DNA of 64,000 nucleotides from Aeriscardovia sp. (GTDB lineage Bacteria; Actinomycetota; Actinomycetes; Actinomycetales; Bifidobacteriaceae), in NCBI GenBank assembly GCA_017405305.1, contig JAFRAT010000007.1:16108-80107 (forward strand), read 5' to 3'. A model generated the notes under the pieces. The model was given only the letters and a program-made list of their open reading frames with translations, did no database searches and was not told where the DNA came from. Each line of letters starts with the position of its first letter. Position 1 is the first letter of the stretch. Below, piece by piece: positions 19,536 through 28,480 of the stretch. Both the position numbers and the translations under genes were made by a program.

Positions 19536-19606
19536 GTGGGCGACTGAGCCAGCGATGTCAGGGAATGGAAAAACGGTCGAAAGACGAACAAAGGAGTTTG
19601 GTTGGA

Positions 19607-20545
19607 ATGGCCGAGAAAATCATTCTTGATTGCGACCCGGGCCACGACGACGCCGTCGCCATCCTGCTGGCGCTAGGCGATCCGCGCATCGATTTGCTGG
19701 GCGTAACGACGATCGGCGGCAACGCGCCCCTGGACAAGGTCACCTACAACGCGCGCGCCATGCTCGAGCTGGCCAAGGCAACGGACGTCCCGGTTCACGC
19801 CGGCTGCGCCCGCCCGCTGGTCCGCAAGCCGAAGGACGCTGCGTACATCCACGGCGAGACCGGCCTCAACGGCCTCGAACTGCCGGAACCGACCCGTCCG
19901 CTGGACGAGGGCCACGCCGTGAACTGGATCATCGACACCATCATGGGCAACAAGCCGAACACCATCACCCTGGTGCCGACCGGCCCGCTGACGAACATCG
20001 CCATGGCGGTCCGCCTCGAGCCGCGCATCGTCGGCCGTGTCAAGCAGATCGTGCTCATGGGCGGCGCCTACGCCACCGGCAACTCCGGGCCATGCACCGA
20101 GTTCAACGTCCAGTGCGACCCAGAGGCGGCCCACATCGTCTTCAACGAGAAGTGGCGCTCGTTGACCATGATCGGCCTCGACCTGACGCACCAGGCGCTG
20201 TGCACCCGCGAGTACCAGAAGATGATCGCGGCCGCGAACCCGCGTCTCTCAGGCGCGCTCAACGGCCTCATGGACTTCTTCCGCTCCACGTACCAGGACC
20301 AGGAAGCCTTCCCGGATCCGCCGACGCACGATCCGTGCGCCGTGGCCTACGTCATCGACCCAGGCCTCATCGAGACCCGCCGCTGCCCGATCGACGTGGA
20401 GCTGACCGGAACCCTGACCACCGGCATGACCGTCGCCGACCTGCGCGCGCAAGCCCCGAAGGACTGCACGAGCCAGGTCGCCACGAAGCTCGACGTCGAT
20501 GGCTTCTGGAACCTCGTCGCCGCGGCTGTCCGGAACCTCGGCTGA
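19607..20545 (+). CDS. Inosine-uridine preferring nucleoside hydrolase
   Basis: A 312-residue nucleoside hydrolase that cleaves ribonucleosides to base and ribose. The calcium-binding N-terminal motif DCDPGHDDAVA is intact, and the central VPTGPLTNIA and LMGGA blocks are canonical. The start ATG 19607 follows SD AAGGAG with about 10 bases spacing; longer in-frame starts are unlikely because the family motif starts at once. First gene of a hydrolase-transporter-hydrolase cluster for nucleoside salvage. Confidence 0.95.
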   Translation: MAEKIILDCDPGHDDAVAILLALGDPRIDLLGVTTIGGNAPLDKVTYNARAMLELAKATDVPVHAGCARPLVRKPKDAAYIHGETGLNGLELPEPTRPLDEGHAVNWIIDTIMGNKPNTITLVPTGPLTNIAMAVRLEPRIVGRVKQIVLMGGAYATGNSGPCTEFNVQCDPEAAHIVFNEKWRSLTMIGLDLTHQALCTREYQKMIAAANPRLSGALNGLMDFFRSTYQDQEAFPDPPTHDPCAVAYVIDPGLIETRRCPIDVELTGTLTTGMTVADLRAQAPKDCTSQVATKLDVDGFWNLVAAAVRNLG

Positions 20546-20599
20546 CGCGCCCGCATCCGCATCACAGATCGCATCAGATTACTCATAGGGGAGTGAGCA

Positions 20600-21955
20600 A
20601 TGTATCTCGCCATCAACATCCTTGGCCTGCTGGTCTTCGTCGGCCTCGGCTGGGCGTTCTCGGCAAACCGCAAGAAAATCCAGTGGAAATCCGTCGGCAT
20701 CATGGTCGTCCTCAACGTCCTGATCGCCTGGATCCTCACCAGCTTCGAATGGGGCCGCGCCGCTGTCAACGCCGCCGCGCAGGGCTTCACCTGGCTCGTC
20801 TCCGTCGCCGACAAAGGCATCTCCTTCGCCTTCGGCTGGTGGGCGCTGCCGCATGACGGCTCCGTGACCTTCGTCGTCAGCGCGCTGCTGCCGATCCTGC
20901 TGGTCGTCCCGCTGTTCGACATCCTCACGTACATCGGCTTCCTGCCGTGGCTCATCAAGTGGATCGGCCGCTTCCTCAGCTTCATCACCCGGCAGCCGAA
21001 GTTCGAGACCTTCTTCGCCGTCGAGATGATGTTCCTCGGCAACACCGAAGCCCTGGCCGTCTCCAAGATCCAGCTGCAGAAGATGAAACCGGCCCGCGCC
21101 GTCGTCATCGGCATGATGTCGATGAGCTGCGTCACCGCCGCCATCCTCGCATCCTACATCCAAATGGTGCCGGGCCAGTTCGTCCTGACCGCCGTGCCGC
21201 TCAACTGCGTCAACGCGCTCATCGTCGCCAACATGCTCTATCCAGCCGAAGTCACCGAGGAAGAGGACGTCATCTACAATCTCGGCGACGAAGACAAAAC
21301 GCCGGAGCAGATCGCCGACGCCGCTAGGAAAGCCAAGGAAGACCGCGCCATCGTCAAACAGTGCCGCAAGGAAGGCAAGCCCGTTCCGGAAGGCGTCAGC
21401 TACGCGCCATGGTACAAGCGGATGGCCGCCAAGGACCCGAACAAACCGAAGAAGGAACCGTTCTTCTCCTTCCTGGGCGATTCCATCCTCGGCGCCGGCA
21501 AGCTGATTCTCATCATCATTGCCAACGTCGTCGCGTTTGTCGCGCTCGCCGGCCTCATCGACAAGATCCTCGGCGCCATCTGGGACAAACTGTCGCTCGA
21601 GTCCATCCTCGGCGTCTTCATGTACATCCCGTGCTGGCTGCTGGGCCTGCCGGCCAAGACCGCCTGGAGCATGTCGCAGCTTGCCGGCCTCAAGCTCGTC
21701 ACTAACGAGTTCGTGGCCATGGGCGACATCACCAAGAGCGTGGCTGCCTTCGCTCCGCACTACAAAGCCGTCATCACAGTCTTCCTCACGTCCTTCGCCA
21801 ACTTCGGCACACTGGGCATGATCATCGGCGCCTTCAAGAGCATCGTGGACAAGAAAAAGAACGACGTCATCTCCGGCCAGGTCTGGCGCATGTTCGTCTC
21901 CGGCATCCTCGTGTCGCTGATGTCGGCCGCCATGGTCGGTCTTTTCGTCTGGTAA
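20600..21955 (+). CDS. Concentrative nucleoside transporter (CNT/NupC family)
   Basis: A 451-residue membrane protein. Three N-terminal helices, then the gate and substrate-binding domain with FLGNTEALAVSKIQL, the conserved Asn-Thr-Glu-Ala motif of CNT proteins, and MSCVTAAILASY in the second half. A hydrophilic cytoplasmic loop of about 85 residues (positions about 220-300) is unusually long and charged. It should import nucleosides with H+ or Na+ for cleavage by the two flanking hydrolases. SD GGGGAG before the ATG. Confidence 0.93.
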   Translation: MYLAINILGLLVFVGLGWAFSANRKKIQWKSVGIMVVLNVLIAWILTSFEWGRAAVNAAAQGFTWLVSVADKGISFAFGWWALPHDGSVTFVVSALLPILLVVPLFDILTYIGFLPWLIKWIGRFLSFITRQPKFETFFAVEMMFLGNTEALAVSKIQLQKMKPARAVVIGMMSMSCVTAAILASYIQMVPGQFVLTAVPLNCVNALIVANMLYPAEVTEEEDVIYNLGDEDKTPEQIADAARKAKEDRAIVKQCRKEGKPVPEGVSYAPWYKRMAAKDPNKPKKEPFFSFLGDSILGAGKLILIIIANVVAFVALAGLIDKILGAIWDKLSLESILGVFMYIPCWLLGLPAKTAWSMSQLAGLKLVTNEFVAMGDITKSVAAFAPHYKAVITVFLTSFANFGTLGMIIGAFKSIVDKKKNDVISGQVWRMFVSGILVSLMSAAMVGLFVW

Positions 21956-21967
21956 TGGTGAAATGGG

Positions 21968-22005
21968 AAACGGCCCGCGTCGGCAGCTGCTGGTGCGGGC
22001 CGTTT
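21968..22005 (+). terminator. Hairpin between transporter and second hydrolase
   Basis: AAACGGCCCGC (21968-21978) pairs perfectly with GCGGGCCGTTT (21995-22005), an 11-base stem between two genes of the cluster. There is no long T run, and the SD of the next gene follows directly, so it may be an attenuator or an mRNA-stabilising or processing element rather than a full terminator. Confidence 0.6.
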
Positions 22006-22022
22006 CTGAAAGGAGCAACAAC

Positions 22023-22988
22023 ATGACACAGAAGCTCATCCTCGACCTCGATACCGGCATCGACGACGCGCTTGCCATCTCCTATGCGCTTGGCAGCCCG
22101 GAAGTCGACCTCATCGGCATCGTCGGCACCTACGGCAACGTGCTGCTCCAGCAGGGCATCCGCAACGACCTGGCGATCACGGATCTGCTGGGCCATCCGG
22201 AGGTCAAGGTGTACCAGGGCTTGCCGCACGCCCTGAAGAAGGATTCCTTCGAAGTCCAGCCGGTCTCCGCGTTCATCCACGGCCAAAACGGCATCGGCGA
22301 GACCGTCATCCCGGATTCCGACCGTGAGCCGGAGAACGAATCGGGCATCGACTTCATCATCGACGCAGTGAAGACCTACGGCAAGGACGTGGTATACGTG
22401 CCGACCGGCCCGCAAACCAACCTTGCCGCCGCTATCCGCAAGGCGCCGGAAATCATCGGCCAAATCGGCAAGGTCGTGCTCATGGGCGGCGCGCTCACCG
22501 TCCCGGGCAACGTCTCCGCCTGGGCCGAGGCCAACATCTCCCAGGATCCGGACGCCGCCGACGAGGTGTTCCGCTCCGGCATTCCGGCCACCATGGTCGG
22601 CCTGGACGTCACCCTGCAGACCCTGCTGACCCGCAAAGAGACCGAGCAGTGGCGTCAGCTGGGCAACGCCGCCGGCCGTTTCCTGGCAGACATGACCGAC
22701 TTCTACATCAAGGCCTACGAGACCACGGCGCCGGGCTTAGGCGGCTGCGGACTGCACGACCCGCTCGCCGTTGGAGTCGCCATCGATCCGACACTGGTGG
22801 CCACGCTGCCGATCAACATGCAGACGGACGTCGAAGGCGCCACTCGCGGCCGCACCATCGGAGACCCGGACAAGCTCAACGATCCGCGCAAGACCATGCA
22901 GGTGGCCGTGGGCGTCGACGCGCCGCGCTTCCTCAGCGAGTTCATGACCCGCATCACGAACGTCGCGCGCTCCGCCAAAGCCGAATGA
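22023..22988 (+). CDS. Nucleoside hydrolase, second copy
   Basis: A 321-residue hydrolase with LDLDTGIDDALAISYAL as the calcium-binding N-terminus, VPTGPQTNLAAAI and VLMGGAL blocks. It is clearly divergent from the first copy (DLDTGIDDA versus DCDPGHDDA), so the two probably differ in purine/pyrimidine preference. SD AAAGGAG, 8 bases before the ATG. Third gene of the cluster. Confidence 0.94.
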   Translation: MTQKLILDLDTGIDDALAISYALGSPEVDLIGIVGTYGNVLLQQGIRNDLAITDLLGHPEVKVYQGLPHALKKDSFEVQPVSAFIHGQNGIGETVIPDSDREPENESGIDFIIDAVKTYGKDVVYVPTGPQTNLAAAIRKAPEIIGQIGKVVLMGGALTVPGNVSAWAEANISQDPDAADEVFRSGIPATMVGLDVTLQTLLTRKETEQWRQLGNAAGRFLADMTDFYIKAYETTAPGLGGCGLHDPLAVGVAIDPTLVATLPINMQTDVEGATRGRTIGDPDKLNDPRKTMQVAVGVDAPRFLSEFMTRITNVARSAKAE

Positions 22989-22995
22989 GTCGGTC

Positions 22996-23017
22996 CCATC
23001 CGCGTCCTTGCGGATGG
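22996..23017. terminator. Possible terminator after the nucleoside cluster
   Basis: CCATCCGC (22996-23003) and GCGGATGG (23010-23017) form an 8-base stem with a 6-base loop, 8 bases after the hydrolase stop. There is no T run, so its strength is uncertain. Confidence 0.5.
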
Positions 23018-23119
23018 AATGTCCGTCCAGAACGCGGGAAGCGGGCGCAATGCGCAACGATAACCATGACAATAGAGGGGGTGGCCGCCCGTTCCTGGCA
23101 GCCATCCCCTCTTCATCGG

Positions 23120-23144
23120 CGCCGCGGAGTCGGGTTCCGCGGCG
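23120..23144. terminator. Hairpin downstream of the acyl-CoA synthetase
   Basis: CGCCGCGGA (23120-23128) and TCCGCGGCG (23136-23144) form a 9-base stem just past the 3' end of the minus-strand synthetase gene. T run missing. Confidence 0.5.
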
Positions 23145-23159
23145 CGCTTCAGCTCCTTC

Positions 23160-24983
23160 TCACTTCTTCTTCGGCGCGTAGAGCACCGTGTCGATGATAT
23201 CGGCGTAGCGCTCCTCGATCTGCTTGCGCCGGGTCTTGAGGCTCGGCGTGAGCATGCCATTCTCCAGGGTGAAGCTGTCGGGAAGGATCTCGAACTTGCG
23301 GATGGACTCGGCGCGGGAAACGGTCTCGTTGGCACGGTCAACGGCGCGTTGCACCTCGGCGCGGATGATGGGGTTCTTCGCGGCTTCCGCCAGATCGGCG
23401 CACGGCTGAGCGCCACGGGCTTTCAGCCAGGCGTTGGCGTCGCCGAGGTCGAGCGTGACGAGCGCCGACACGAAGCGGCGGTGGTCGCCGATGACGAGCA
23501 CCTGGTCGACGACGGGGGAAGTCATGATGGACGCCGACAACGGGCCGGGAGCCACATTGATGCCGCCAGCGGTGATGATGAGCTCTTTTTTACGGTCCGT
23601 CAGGTGCACGAAGCCATCGTCATCGATGTCGCCGACGTCGCCGGTGTGCAGCCAACCGTCAATGATGGTCTCGGCGGTGGCGTCGGGCCGGTTGAGGTAG
23701 GCGCGGCACACGTCCGGAGCCTTGACGAGAATCTCGCCGTCGGGGGCGATTCCGATGGTCACGCCGCTGAGCGGGGTGCCCACGGTGCCGATGCGATTGT
23801 TCTGCGGCAGCGACACGCAGACCGGCCCGCTGGTCTCCGTCATACCGTAGCCCTCGAGCAGCGGTATGCCGATGCCATTGAAATAATGGGCGAGCTGCGG
23901 ATCCATCGGCGCGCCGCCAGTGATACAGAAGTCGGCGTTCTGCCCGAAAATCTCGCGGATCTTGGAGTAGATGGCCCTGTCGTAGAACGCGTGCTTGAGG
24001 CGTTTGCCCAGCGGAAGCCTGCGGCCTTCCTGCTCCGCATGGGACCACTGGCGCGCAACACGCGTAGAGTCGGCGAACATCCGGCCCGCGAAGCCTTTGC
24101 CCGCGCGCTGGGACGCCGCGTTATACACCTTCTCGAACACGCGCGGCACGCTCATCAGCAGCGTCGGACCGAAATCGTGGAAATCCTGCACGATGGTCGA
24201 GAAGTCGCTCGACAGGCCCAGCTGGATGGTGCCAGCGAAGGACAGGATCTCCATGTAGCGCGCGAACACGTGGCTCATCGGCAGGAACATGAGCAGGCGG
24301 CGGTCAGGGATGTTGCAGGCGCGCGGCATGTACTGCAGGCCAGAGAGGCAGAGAAACGCGAAATTGGCATGCGTCAACTCCACGCCCTTGGGGTTACCGG
24401 TCGAACCAGAGGTGTACACGATAGTCGCCAGCGCGTCGCCGTGGGTCTGGCGCTCGCGGGCTTCGAACTCCTCGTCGGTGACGGCGCGGCCGAACTCGGC
24501 GAGGGCCGCCAGCGCGCCGTCGTCGATGACGAAGACCTCGTCCAGGCTCGGGATGGCGGCGCGGACCTCATCGATCTCGCCGCGCATCTCGCTGGTCTCG
24601 GCGAAGGCGATCTTCACGCTCGAATCGTTGAAGATGTACTGGATCTGAGCCGGCGCATTGGTCTCGTACACCGGCACGACAACCGCGCCGATGGCCAAAA
24701 GGGCCATGTCGAGAGCGACCCATTCCCAACGCGTGTGCGAGAAGATGGACACCCGCTCGCCGATTTCGACGCCGTGCGCCATAAGACCTTTGGCGAGCTT
24801 GCGGACGATCCGCTCGAACTCCGTGGCAGTGAGCTTCCGCCAAGCGCCCTCCTGCTTGTACTCGATGAGGGAGGTGTCGGGCAGGCGTTTAACGCGGTCC
24901 GTCAGGAAATCATACAGGTTGATGTCCGTGTCGATGGGGTGGTCGAGAGGCGTGGTGTGTTGTTTGACGACAATCTGACTCAT
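23160..24983 (-). CDS. Long-chain acyl-CoA synthetase (AMP-forming)
   Basis: A 607-residue ANL-superfamily enzyme (FadD15-like). The P-loop TIVYTSGSTGNPKGV, the adenine motif GYGMTETS, and the hinge region WLHTGDVGDIDDDGFV are all present, with LTDRKKELIITAGG as the C-terminal signature. It activates a fatty acid to acyl-AMP and then acyl-CoA. After GG the usual catalytic Lys-containing loop is more divergent, but the large domain is intact. ATG 24983 was chosen; GTG 24992 is an in-frame alternative. Divergent from the MFS gene by about 107 bases. Confidence 0.93.
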   Translation of the reverse strand: MSQIVVKQHTTPLDHPIDTDINLYDFLTDRVKRLPDTSLIEYKQEGAWRKLTATEFERIVRKLAKGLMAHGVEIGERVSIFSHTRWEWVALDMALLAIGAVVVPVYETNAPAQIQYIFNDSSVKIAFAETSEMRGEIDEVRAAIPSLDEVFVIDDGALAALAEFGRAVTDEEFEARERQTHGDALATIVYTSGSTGNPKGVELTHANFAFLCLSGLQYMPRACNIPDRRLLMFLPMSHVFARYMEILSFAGTIQLGLSSDFSTIVQDFHDFGPTLLMSVPRVFEKVYNAASQRAGKGFAGRMFADSTRVARQWSHAEQEGRRLPLGKRLKHAFYDRAIYSKIREIFGQNADFCITGGAPMDPQLAHYFNGIGIPLLEGYGMTETSGPVCVSLPQNNRIGTVGTPLSGVTIGIAPDGEILVKAPDVCRAYLNRPDATAETIIDGWLHTGDVGDIDDDGFVHLTDRKKELIITAGGINVAPGPLSASIMTSPVVDQVLVIGDHRRFVSALVTLDLGDANAWLKARGAQPCADLAEAAKNPIIRAEVQRAVDRANETVSRAESIRKFEILPDSFTLENGMLTPSLKTRRKQIEERYADIIDTVLYAPKKK

Positions 24984-25090
24984 GGTTTCCACTCTAGTAA
25001 CTTTCTCCGCCGAAAGTCTGCCGATTCAGCTTAACTGGAAGGGAATCGACAGCCGGCGGACGGACAGGAAGGCAGGCGCGAGCACCGACG

Positions 25091-26575
25091 ATGGCCAACG
25101 ACAAGACCGACGCCACGAGCATCTCCAGCACCCGCGACGCTTCCAAAAACCAAACCTCCATGCGCCGCGCCGCGCAACGGGACAACAAGCCGACCGGAAC
25201 CATGCCCGATCCCCGAGCGACGAAGACGGCGCTGCTCATGCTGCTGGTGGTGTACGTATTGGGCACGCTCTGCCTCCAAGCGTTCGACATGGTATTCGCC
25301 CAAGTAGGCGCGGCCGTCGGAGCGCCAGGGCAGGCATCCCTCATCAGCGCCGTGCCAGGAGTGGTCCTCGGCATCGCCTGCTTCGTCTACGGAGCGCTCG
25401 GCGACTTCGTCTCCCTGCGAGCCATGACCGCCGTCGGCGTCGCCGCGCTGCTCAGCGGATCCATCCTCGGCTTCGTCGCCCATTCGACGCTGCTGCTCGT
25501 CGTCCTGGCGCGCTCCATCCAGACGCTAGGCTACCAGGCCGCCGGCTCCGCCTACGTCGTCATCGCCTCGAAGTACCTGACCGGCCGCGACAAAGTGCTG
25601 TACTTCGGCTTCTTCACCGCAGGATTCCAACTATCCTCGCTCATCGGCGTGCTCTGCGCCGGTTTCCTGTCGTCCGTCGGCTGGCAGTGGCTATTCCTCA
25701 TCCCGGCGCTCGCCGCCGTCATGATCGTCCCGCTCAAACGCACCGTCCCGCGCGGCGCGGCGGCCGGCGGCTCCATCGACATCCTCGGCTTCACGCTCTT
25801 CGGAGCGGGCATCCTCTTCCTCACGCTGTTCTTCTCGCAGCTGCTGTGGTGGGAGATCGCGCTGTCAATGGCCCTATTCCTCGCCTTCGCCGCGTACATC
25901 TCCCAGGCAAGACATCCGTTCATCACGCCCGCCTTCTTCCGCAACGGCCGGTGGCTGAGCGCCATCATGCTCATCGTCGTCCTATACCTCACCCAGTTCT
26001 GCTGCACGCCGCTGTTCGACCAGATCGGGCAAAAAGTCTACGGCATCACGACGGAACGCGTCAGCCTCCTGCTGGCCCCGTCGTTCGTCGCCGCCACCAT
26101 CGTCGCCTGCTCGTCCGGAGCCATCGTAGAGAAACTGGGTCGCAGAACGGCCATCCTCTGCGCCGCCGGACTGGAAACGTTCGGCTACGCGTTCCTGGCA
26201 TTCCTCTCCCCCGCCGGACCGGCGATGCTCCTGCTGGGCGCCTGTCTGCTCTACAGCGGCATGGGCATGCTGTACTCGCCGGTGTACGACACCGTCCTGG
26301 ACACGCTGCCAATCGACCAGTCCGGCCGCGGTGTGGGCATGAACGACCTAAGCATGGAAGCGTTCGCCTCCATTGGCGTGGCCATCTTCGGGCCAGCAAT
26401 CACCGGATCCGCTTTCAGGCGCTCGCTGATGTTTGCGCCGGGCCTGAGCGGGGCGAGGCTGGCCGCCGCGGCGAACGCCAGTGCGCTGCTGTGGATCTTC
26501 GTGGCTGTCCAGCTGACGGGCATTGTCTGGCTGTTGGCGTTCAGCCGCCGCATCTACCAGAACGGCGTCCGGTAA
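25091..26575 (+). CDS. MFS transporter (DHA2-like, about 12-14 TM)
   Basis: A 494-residue permease with a hydrophilic N-terminal tail of about 45 residues before TM1 (LLMLLVVYVLGTLC). Motif-like GALGDFVSLRAM follows TM2, as in MFS motif A, and the second half repeats the pattern with VEKLGRRTAILCA. Exporter type by similarity of layout; the substrate is unknown. ATG 25091 has only a distant SD; internal ATGs at 25160 or 25202 would also leave all TM segments. Confidence 0.85.
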   Translation: MANDKTDATSISSTRDASKNQTSMRRAAQRDNKPTGTMPDPRATKTALLMLLVVYVLGTLCLQAFDMVFAQVGAAVGAPGQASLISAVPGVVLGIACFVYGALGDFVSLRAMTAVGVAALLSGSILGFVAHSTLLLVVLARSIQTLGYQAAGSAYVVIASKYLTGRDKVLYFGFFTAGFQLSSLIGVLCAGFLSSVGWQWLFLIPALAAVMIVPLKRTVPRGAAAGGSIDILGFTLFGAGILFLTLFFSQLLWWEIALSMALFLAFAAYISQARHPFITPAFFRNGRWLSAIMLIVVLYLTQFCCTPLFDQIGQKVYGITTERVSLLLAPSFVAATIVACSSGAIVEKLGRRTAILCAAGLETFGYAFLAFLSPAGPAMLLLGACLLYSGMGMLYSPVYDTVLDTLPIDQSGRGVGMNDLSMEAFASIGVAIFGPAITGSAFRRSLMFAPGLSGARLAAAANASALLWIFVAVQLTGIVWLLAFSRRIYQNGVR

Positions 26576-26647
26576 GGAATTGGCGCTATGACCGCCGGCT
26601 CGCCGTTATTCGTCGGCAGAACGGCAAAGGAAAGCGTTGGAGATTTT

Positions 26648-26683
26648 CTGTGAAGAACAAGCGTTTCCCCGTGTTTTTCACAG
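26648..26683 (+). terminator. Hairpin after the MFS gene, before the lipoprotein leader
   Basis: CTGTGAA (26648-26654) pairs with TTCACAG (26677-26683), with inner AACA/TGTT pairing. It lies between the MFS stop and a small ORF; the 3' arm directly adjoins a very strong SD, so it could hide that SD when folded. Confidence 0.45.
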
Positions 26684-26692
26684 GAGGGAGAC

Positions 26693-26806
26693 ATGCTGGA
26701 CGGCGATAATCTTCCTGTTTTCGCGGTGCCGACAGTGTCCACCGCTTGTTCGGCGCCAGATTTTTTAAAGAGAGGCATCCAATGCACAGGGTATCGGAAG
26801 GTTTGA
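26693..26806 (+). CDS. Possible small ORF (37 aa) overlapping the lipoprotein start
   Basis: ATG 26693 follows the strong SD CAGGAGGGAG at good spacing and opens a 37-codon frame that ends with TGA at 26804-26806, 25 bases inside the lipoprotein gene. The peptide begins MLDGDNLPVFAVPTVSTACS and has two cysteines; no membrane helix. It may be a leader peptide whose translation controls the lipoprotein, or a chance frame. The strength of the SD is the main argument. Confidence 0.4.
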   Translation: MLDGDNLPVFAVPTVSTACSAPDFLKRGIQCTGYRKV

Positions 26807-27657
26807 TGGCGATCGTGGCGTCGGTGGTGCTGTGCATCGGCTTGGCGGCGTGCGGCAACGCGGATTCCGGCTCGTCGGCATCGACTTCCCAGTCGAACGG
26901 CATGGCGAAGTACAGCGGCGACACCGTGATGTCGATGGCCTTCCGCCAGGGCAGCCACATCTGGCTGCTGTCCGGCGTGCCGAACCCCGACGCAGTCATC
27001 AACCAGGCCTTTTACTTCCATGACGGGAAAGTGACCGTGTTCCAGTACGTAGGCGACGACGACCTGACGTACAGGCAGATCGAGGACAAGCCGGATGACC
27101 AGGCCATTCAGACCCTGTACAAGTCCGACCGCGCTGGTTGGGACAAATGCTATCCGGACACCAGGTACGCGGTGCCAAAAGCCACCAACTACACGTTCCG
27201 TCTCTACACCAGCTCTTCCAAAGACGGTGATCCAAGCGTGGAAGCACTGATCGACCCGAGCGTGCTCGATCCGATCGACGGCGCGTTGTCCATGATCCAA
27301 GCCACGCAGAACGAGGGCGTCACCCCAGCCGGAGACACGCTGGACCTGCCGTTGGCCGACATCAAAGCCGTCGACCGCAACAGCCAGCTGGGCACGCTGC
27401 ATAACAACTTCCACGTAGGCGATCAGCGATATGCGGGCTACGTCAACTGGAACGTGGTGCTCGACAACGTCAAGCAAGGCATCACGCTTGGCCACGAAAC
27501 CGTATACCCCAACAAGGAGTACCTGGTGACTAAGGTAGCTTCGGATACAGCAACCTTTTCGCTTGACCCAGCTGACACCGGGGCATCTGACGTCGTCTGG
27601 CACGGCACTATCGACCTGGCAGCGAGCCTGTCAAAGAATAATGTGAACGCGCAGTGA
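26782..27657 (+). CDS. Putative lipoprotein, unknown function
   Basis: A 291-residue exported protein with a type II signal peptide and lipobox GLAAC, Cys24 being the predicted lipidated residue, followed by a Ser-rich tether. The mature domain has no family I recognise; it is mostly beta-like, with tryptophan-rich first strands. SD AGAGAGG precedes ATG 26782. The start overlaps a possible leader ORF. A strong bidirectional terminator separates it from the metallothionein-like gene. Confidence 0.8.
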   Translation: MHRVSEGLMAIVASVVLCIGLAACGNADSGSSASTSQSNGMAKYSGDTVMSMAFRQGSHIWLLSGVPNPDAVINQAFYFHDGKVTVFQYVGDDDLTYRQIEDKPDDQAIQTLYKSDRAGWDKCYPDTRYAVPKATNYTFRLYTSSSKDGDPSVEALIDPSVLDPIDGALSMIQATQNEGVTPAGDTLDLPLADIKAVDRNSQLGTLHNNFHVGDQRYAGYVNWNVVLDNVKQGITLGHETVYPNKEYLVTKVASDTATFSLDPADTGASDVVWHGTIDLAASLSKNNVNAQ

Positions 27658-27711
27658 CAAGCGAGGCGCGCCAACAGAGCCGGCGACGCTACGCCGTTCG
27701 CACATCGAAAA

Positions 27712-27754
27712 GGTGGGAAACACCCGGATCGCGTCCGGGCGTTTCCCACCTCGT
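27712..27754. terminator. Bidirectional terminator, lipoprotein / metallothionein-like gene
   Basis: GGTGGGAAAC (27712-27721) pairs with GTTTCCCACC (27741-27750), with a second inner stem CCCGGA/TCCGGG. It stands between two convergent genes and can serve both strands; a T-rich stretch follows on the plus side. Confidence 0.8.
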
Positions 27755-27809
27755 CGTTTTCAGTCGCTCCGCGCCAGGCTAGGCTACGGCGCGAAGCCGG
27801 CCGCGAGAA

Positions 27810-28001
27810 TCACTCGTGGTGGCAGGTGCAGGCCTTTCCTTCCTGGCAGCCTTCACAGTGGCAGTCAGGACCGCAAGCGCAGGAACCCTTCTTCGGCGCG
27901 TGGCACTGGCATCCAGACTCGCTGTGGCACTCGCTGGCCTCGCCTTCACGGCAACCGTGGGAGCATCCTTCTCCGCAGCACTTCTTCTCTTCGTCGGCCA
28001 T
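27810..28001 (-). CDS. Metallothionein-like Cys-rich protein
   Basis: A 63-residue protein with 14 cysteines and several histidines, arranged as C-x-C, CC and C-x-x-C motifs with C-H pairs (for example DCHCEGC near residues 47-52), no membrane segment, acidic/basic filler and little hydrophobic core. This composition is that of a metallothionein-type metal chelator (zinc, copper or cadmium). ATG 28001 has SD AAAGGAG. A palindrome lies about 95 bases upstream. A detailed family match could not be made by eye; a metal-storage or detoxification role is inferred from composition. Confidence 0.75.
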   Translation of the reverse strand: MADEEKKCCGEGCSHGCREGEASECHSESGCQCHAPKKGSCACGPDCHCEGCQEGKACTCHHE

Positions 28002-28094
28002 GATGGCATCTCCTTTGCGTAGGCATTCCGATATCTTCCGACAGCGTTCGGCTCTGGGGCGCGTGGAGCGCTGCCCATCGCCCTCCCACTGTCT

Positions 28095-28110
28095 GTTTAC
28101 AAATGTAAAC
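28095..28110. promoter_or_regulatory. Palindromic operator upstream of the metallothionein-like gene
   Basis: GTTTACA-AA-TGTAAAC: 7-base perfect arms with a 2-base centre, in an otherwise G+C-rich region, 94 bases before the start codon. The size and symmetry suit a metal-sensing repressor of the ArsR/SmtB or Fur/Zur type. No regulator gene is adjacent. Confidence 0.55.
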
Positions 28111-28264
28111 GAAAATGGCCGCGAAGGGAAGTCACCCGCGCCGCGGTTTTGCTGTGAGTGGAGGAAGAGAACGAGAAGGAAACGTAAAGGTGCGCTTCGT
28201 CTTGTTCGGGATACGTCTGCATAACAAGGGGAATGCCCGATGAACACGGGAGAGAGGCGCGGGC

Positions 28265-28480
28265 ATGGCCGAGGATTCCATGACGAAGGAGCAGAAGTGC
28301 GAGGAACACGTCGAACGGTCTGACCGATCGCCAGCGTATTACGTGGAACGGTCGACAGCCGGCATCTCAGAGCTATGCTACCAGTGCTATGCTCTACCGA
28401 TTCTTCGCACGGTATGCGACTGGCAACACGGGCCTTTGATACGCAAAAATGGGCGACGCGTTCCGCAGGTTCCGCAGTGA
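28265..28480 (+). CDS. Short hypothetical ORF in gene-poor region
   Basis: A 71-residue frame with an SD-like GAGAGAGG 8 bases upstream. The protein is charged at the N-terminus, has four cysteines and no domain I recognise. Its stop is in the same frame as the restriction-enzyme-like fragment that follows. It lies in decayed sequence and may not be expressed. Confidence 0.3.
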   Translation: MAEDSMTKEQKCEEHVERSDRSPAYYVERSTAGISELCYQCYALPILRTVCDWQHGPLIRKNGRRVPQVPQ

